From NCBI GenBank assembly GCA_025738555.1, contig JAOVFP010000018.1, positions 992,001 through 1,056,000 on the forward strand: a stretch of 64,000 bases of DNA, given 5' to 3'. The notes beneath the pieces were generated by a model. That model did no database searches, was not told the DNA's origin, and worked only from the letters and a program-made list of their open reading frames with translations. A program made the translations under genes and the position numbers. This DNA is from Cyathus striatus (taxonomy: Eukaryota; Basidiomycota; Agaricomycetes; Agaricales; Nidulariaceae). Positions 60,104 through 64,000 of the stretch are shown here, one piece after another (position 1 is the stretch's first letter; each line of letters opens with the position of its first letter).

Positions 60104-61141
60104 GATGCAGTAATCACTCCTCGACCATACCACTTTCCATTCCGGAATTGGTCTCTTCCAGTCATCATGCATCTCCATCTGGTCAAACCTGATTTGGAAT
60201 AGTTCAAATCCCATTTTGCTACAATTACCCCATCCTGAAGACGTTGTTTGAGTCGATGGAGGCAATGGCGGCAATGTCATGTTTTTCTTTGATAGGTTCC
60301 TCCAGAATACCTCCAATTCATTCTCACAGGGCAATTTTCATAGAAGGGATGTGATGTTGTCGCCCCATGTCTTAAAATCATCATAGTTGAAATGTGAGTC
60401 GACGATATTGTTCATTTGTAGTGACTCCAAGCTTCCAACCATGCGTATGTGGTTAACTAAAGACAGTACAACAATTTCGATAAGATAATGAGTGTATCGC
60501 GTGGCTTTGTAATGCGTGTACTGGAATCATGCAATCTGTGGTGGTATCCTGTACTTGTTTAAAACAAGGATATCTATGTAATTTCATGTTAATATCTGTG
60601 GTAGTAACATGAAAGAAACCATATGTACTTTTAACATAATGTTTTAAACTCTTCGCAGGTAGAAAGTCCATTTCTGGAATCCAGCCATCTTCCCCCAAGC
60701 AGTTCTCGCTGTCACCCTCGATTTGCACCTTTCACAGGTCAGGCCAAGATTTCCAAAATCCATGACACAATAAGCATCTATGAGCATATGTTAAGTAAAT
60801 ATTGTCACATTTAGAATATAGGATTTCCATACTGTTGGTAAAACAATCTTTGCATATATATTTGTTGAGGTAATCTTCTATTTCCTTCACCTCGCGATGT
60901 AACTGTGAGGTAACGATTGCATCCTCGTTGGGGTAGTCGAGGCCAAAAAGGCTTACTGGAAACTGAAAACCGTGAGTGTGAGATTATACATACTCACAAA
61001 ATTAACTTACTTTCATGGAGTTAATGATATATGATCTCAAGGGACCGTCGGACATTCCTACAGCATAGAAGAATGCCCTTGCATTTTGGAACTGGCTGCT
61101 GGACATGTCAGGTATGAGCAAAAGATTTGGAGGTGGGGGAG
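60104..61141 (-). CDS. Unrecognised cysteine-bearing gene, multi-exon
   Basis: Minus-strand exons read LLIPDMSSSQFQNARAFFYA, VGMSDGPLRSYIINSMK; then FPVSLFGLDYPNEDAIVTSQ, LHREVKEIEDYLNKYICKDC, EILYSKCDNIYLTYAHRCLL, CHGFWKSWPDL; then VQIEGDSENCLGEDGWIPEM, DFLPAKSLKHYVKSTYGFFH; and finally NIVDSHFNYDDFKTWGDNIT and the exon ending 60,104 with IPEWKVVWSRSDYCI. The second piece has several Cys/His residues that could bind a metal ion. The series ends at stops near 60,104. A frame break near 60,340 suggests either an intron or a defect. It lies between decayed transposase sequences, so it may be repeat-derived. Confidence 0.4.
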
Positions 61142-61430
61142 TAGTTTGATAGAAATTAATAAAGGACACTGACGAGTGTTTTATAAAAGTACATGACAGA
61201 CTCAGTTGAATATGTCCATGTTTCAGGGATAAGAGTTAAGAAACAGTGTTACATACTACTACCAAATAAAAATTTGCGTGAATCAGTACTCCCAAACCTT
61301 ATGCAGGATTTGCATGGTGACGTAGTGCACTTCTGTATGATAAGGTTTCTCTGTAGCTTTTTCTCATTAGAAGTATGTATGTTTGAGAGCCAGCGGGTGC
61401 GATCGAAGGTACATTACCTTATTAGCCCCA

Positions 61431-61610
61431 TAGCGACATACATGCATGTTACCAGAACAACAAATCCGCATTTCGGATTATTCCGGATTATTTCTCTTGA
61501 GAATCATTGGAGTCATCAAAGTAGCGACATACGGGCATGTTACCAAAATAACAAATCCGCATTTCGGATTATTCTGAATTATTTCTCTTGAGAATCATTG
61601 GAGTCATCGA
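61431..61610. repeat. 91-bp tandem repeat, two copies
   Basis: TAGCGACATAC starts at 61,431 and 61,522. Both units carry AACAAATCCGCATTTCGGAT and TTGAGAATCATTGGAGTCAT and differ at only a few bases. The open plus frame across them (61,193-61,591) is a by-product. Confidence 0.92.
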
Positions 61611-61679
61611 ACACCGTCATTTTCTCTTTTCTGGTTATAGCTTAAAGTCCATTATCATTTTGTTATCACCCATTATTTT

Positions 61680-62045
61680 ATCTTTTCTAGGTATAGCTCC
61701 GAATTCAACTCACAGAACACCATTATTTTTTCTCCTTTGACATATCAACGCCACATTGCTGGCATCTTTTTCAATTTCTTCAGATTTTTACACCCTTGAT
61801 GGTACATATTTCTTACACAGTGCCTTTCTGATTACATTTTTCATGTTGTTATCATATTTTTTCCACGTACAGCTCAGAATTCAAGTTGATTATTTATTTT
61901 ATCTTTTTTGGCATAGCTTAGAGGTCAGCTCACAGAGTGCCGCATTGTAACCCTTTTGACATATCATCAAGATATCACCATCATCTTTTCAAATTTTTCA
62001 TATCTATGCACCCTTGGCACACATATTTTCTTCAGTGCCTTGCAA
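61680..62045. repeat. Diverged direct duplication, about 218-bp spacing
   Basis: 'CATAGCT…CTCACAGA…CATT…TTTGACATATCA…CACCCTTG…CACA-ATTTTCTTCAGTGCCTT' around 61,911-62,040 repeats an earlier, less exact series at about 61,690-61,825. No coding. Confidence 0.55.
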
Positions 62046-62105
62046 ACGGCTAATCAAATTATTTAATTGTCCATGTCAACAGATTACTACAATGAAGAAT
62101 AGTAG

Positions 62106-63981
62106 TATTCTTAACTACTATTATGCATTGCATTATATCCAGCGAGTTTTTGCATTTTGGTGCGGTTCCAGATACAAAGAAAAGTCTTCATGTACAATGT
62201 AGCACAGTATTGCCCCATGTAGCTGACTGACTTGCAGATACGCGCCATCACTGAGTTACCACACTCGGCGGCGCTCGAGTTGAGACCTTTTAATCGGGGA
62301 TCTGCAGTAACAGATCATTTCAGAAAGCAGGCTGTTGAACATTTTTTGTGACCTGCGGCATGGAAGTGGTCAATTAGAAACTTAGTCTCAGAAAAAAAAC
62401 CCCCTTCTCACGTCATGCAGTAAGGACCCAGAGCACAAGCAAAGTCATAAATCACCCACTTTGGCGGAACTCTCCATCATGTATAGAGAGCCGAGAAAAC
62501 ATCATCGCGACCTTCGCTGCTTGGCATAGAATGAAAACCATAGCATATGGAATGTGTACACCAGGTGGCCATGATTCCTCCAGTCAGGCATTGGGGCGAG
62601 TACTGAGCATAGTACTTCAAACACTCAGCACCCCAGTCTTGTCCACCTTTGTCTTGCGACCTATCGTGTTTCAACCCAGGATAGATTGGCCTATGTCATA
62701 TCTGCGGCATGCTGTAGCAACTACCTGTCTAATATTACAGGTCACAATGAATGAAAATGATTAAGCGAAAACAGACACTTACCAATTTCCAGTCATCTTT
62801 TGGAGTTTCCGAAACAGGACTAGATTTAGTAGACAGACTTTGCGCTATAAGCTTATCCAACGTCTCATGTGCACGGCTTTCTATCCAGATGCAAACATCA
62901 ATTAGATCTTCCGAACAAGTGTTTTCTTTGGTATATTCATGTCGCAAAACCAGATAGATTGATGGAATGTTTACCAATCGAGAGAGGGTGTCATCACTTT
63001 TCATGTGATTGAAATTTCTAAGGGCTTCATAGCCAAGCCTGTTCACCATCTGTACAATCGATTCTTCTGCTGCTATCTGTTGAAACAATAGTTAATATCT
63101 AAATATTTACTGGAATAATAATATACGAACCTCTGAAAACAAATAGACATAACTATCATCGGCCAAGTGTCTCCCATGAATAAATGTGCCGCCAGACATC
63201 CCAATGCCAGATTGACGTCAGGTAGTTGCAGAAGCATACTTTCTTTGTCATCACCACGAATGAAAGAATTATTAAGATGTGTTTTTTTGCACATGACGGT
63301 ACATATTAATTTCCATAGTTTACAGTCCAGTATGAGCTGCTGCTTGCTGACATAAGATACTTTGTCTTTTCATTCCGAATGTGGTGATATAGTGGTCGGT
63401 GGTTTAATGGAGGAATGAAGCTGCTTGCGGCTGAATGAGATGGAGACACCATCAAAAATTACATTATCTGGAGCCGGACCACAGATGTGACACCGCATGT
63501 CATTTTCTAAACATAAGAGATCAGCATATGTGAACCAAGCGGCATGGAAGATGAAATCATTGATGAAAGGGATCCCGGTTCCATTGTCTGCGTAACCACA
63601 ACTGACTTCCAAAACGAAAGCCATGAAAGGAGTAGGAGAAATGGTGTAAGCCGATGTATAGTGCTCCAGAAGCTCGTGTGTAAATAAGTAACGGTTATTA
63701 AGATTCAGGATTTCGATATCTCTGCAGTCAGGACCGATGAATCGGTCTGAGCAAAGACAGTTGTTACACTTCTGAAGTTGAATTTTGGTCACATGTGCAC
63801 TGCTAAGCCCATACACAGTACATGATTTGATCACCATTGGTCCTGAATTTTCAAGTCCAGAACCACATATACACCACATATGTTCACCTAATTCAATAAG
63901 AAGAGGTGGTGGAGGTAGTGGCCTTGGCTTTTTATGGTAGAGCTTGGTGTCTGTTTCCAAACGTGCCCAGCTAGGGGGCAT
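62106..63981 (-). pseudogene. KDZ-type transposase with cysteine cluster, decayed, runs toward the right edge
   Basis: Read on the minus strand: MWCICGSG...LQKCNNCLCSDRFIGPDC, NLNNRYLFTHELLEHYTSAY, CHICGPAPDNVIFDGVSISF (63,981-63,370); then an exon with LPDVNLALGCLAAHLFMGDT; then QMVNRLGYEALRNFNHMKSD and SRAHETLDKLIAQSL; then LTGGIMATWCTHSICYGFHS, SEGRDDVFSAL, YDFACALGPYC, FLIDHFHAAGHKKCS and LNSSAAECGNSVMARICKSV. This order matches, from memory, the large basidiomycete family linked to Kyakuja-Dileera-Zisupton transposases with CxC-type cysteine clusters. Two TGA stops lie at expected arginines (ALYT-stop-W near 62,487 and YCMT-stop near 62,413) and another stop follows ACFLK, so the copy is dead. 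The true start lies in or beyond the first exon near 63,981. Confidence 0.75.
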
Positions 63982-64000
63982 TATCGGTAGATACGATATC

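Overview
The window looks like a repeat-rich, gene-poor stretch of a basidiomycete chromosome, most likely an Agaricomycete. The evidence is the gene architecture and the families. Genes are split by many introns of about 40-60 bases with GT...AG ends. The recognisable families are ones typical of mushrooms: a fungal alpha-kinase, a long F-box protein, a DUF6533-type seven-helix membrane protein, KDZ-type cysteine-cluster transposases and the large Agaricomycete DDE transposases. No rRNA, tRNA or CRISPR was found. All family names come from recognising motifs by eye; no search was run.

Layout. 1-7.8 kb: non-coding and repeat-laden. It holds a palindromic motif cluster, a fold-back repeat, two adjacent hAT-type miniature elements with subterminal AGCTGAGC repeats, a 192-bp duplication and a 64-bp minisatellite. 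7.878-15.205 kb: a complete DNA transposon with 537-bp terminal inverted repeats that I could not tell apart and a 6-bp target duplication. It encodes an intact integrase-like transposase (514 aa) on the plus strand and, divergently, an intact alpha-kinase (752 aa). 15.2-26.3 kb: decayed repeats, including a degenerate dispersed family near 17-18.8 kb (another copy at 1.7-2.4 kb) and a possible solo LTR. 26.3-32 kb: a 1.16-kb TA-flanked mariner-type element, a small NTF2/SnoaL-like gene and a seven-helix membrane protein gene. 32.6-34.7 kb: a TA-flanked element with another TA-flanked element nested in its right terminal repeat. 35.0-39.4 kb: a large DDE transposase pseudogene.

39.6-43.0 kb: an intact seven-exon gene of unknown function with a 1.5-kb hAT relic sitting inside one intron. 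44.4-47.0 kb: an intact seven-exon F-box gene (748 aa), followed by a segment of about 1.3 kb that is repeated at 53.5 kb. 49.8-51.9 kb: an intact six-exon gene of a common mushroom family of unknown function. 54.783-57.841 kb: an IS630/Tc1-type transposon with a second, convergent gene. It sits in the second copy of the duplicated segment, so the first copy shows the empty site. 60.1-64.0 kb: a cysteine-rich gene and a KDZ-type transposase pseudogene that runs off the right edge.

How the parts relate. The window is a museum of cut-and-paste DNA transposons of different ages. The alpha-kinase element appears young (indistinguishable terminal repeats, two open genes). Three other transposase genes each carry TGA stops where the family context suggests arginine (CGA), which fits C-to-T decay at CpG. 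The few host-like genes (F-box, seven-helix protein, NTF2-like, 49.8-kb gene) keep clean splice phases. The most unusual object is the alpha-kinase-carrying integrase-type transposon.
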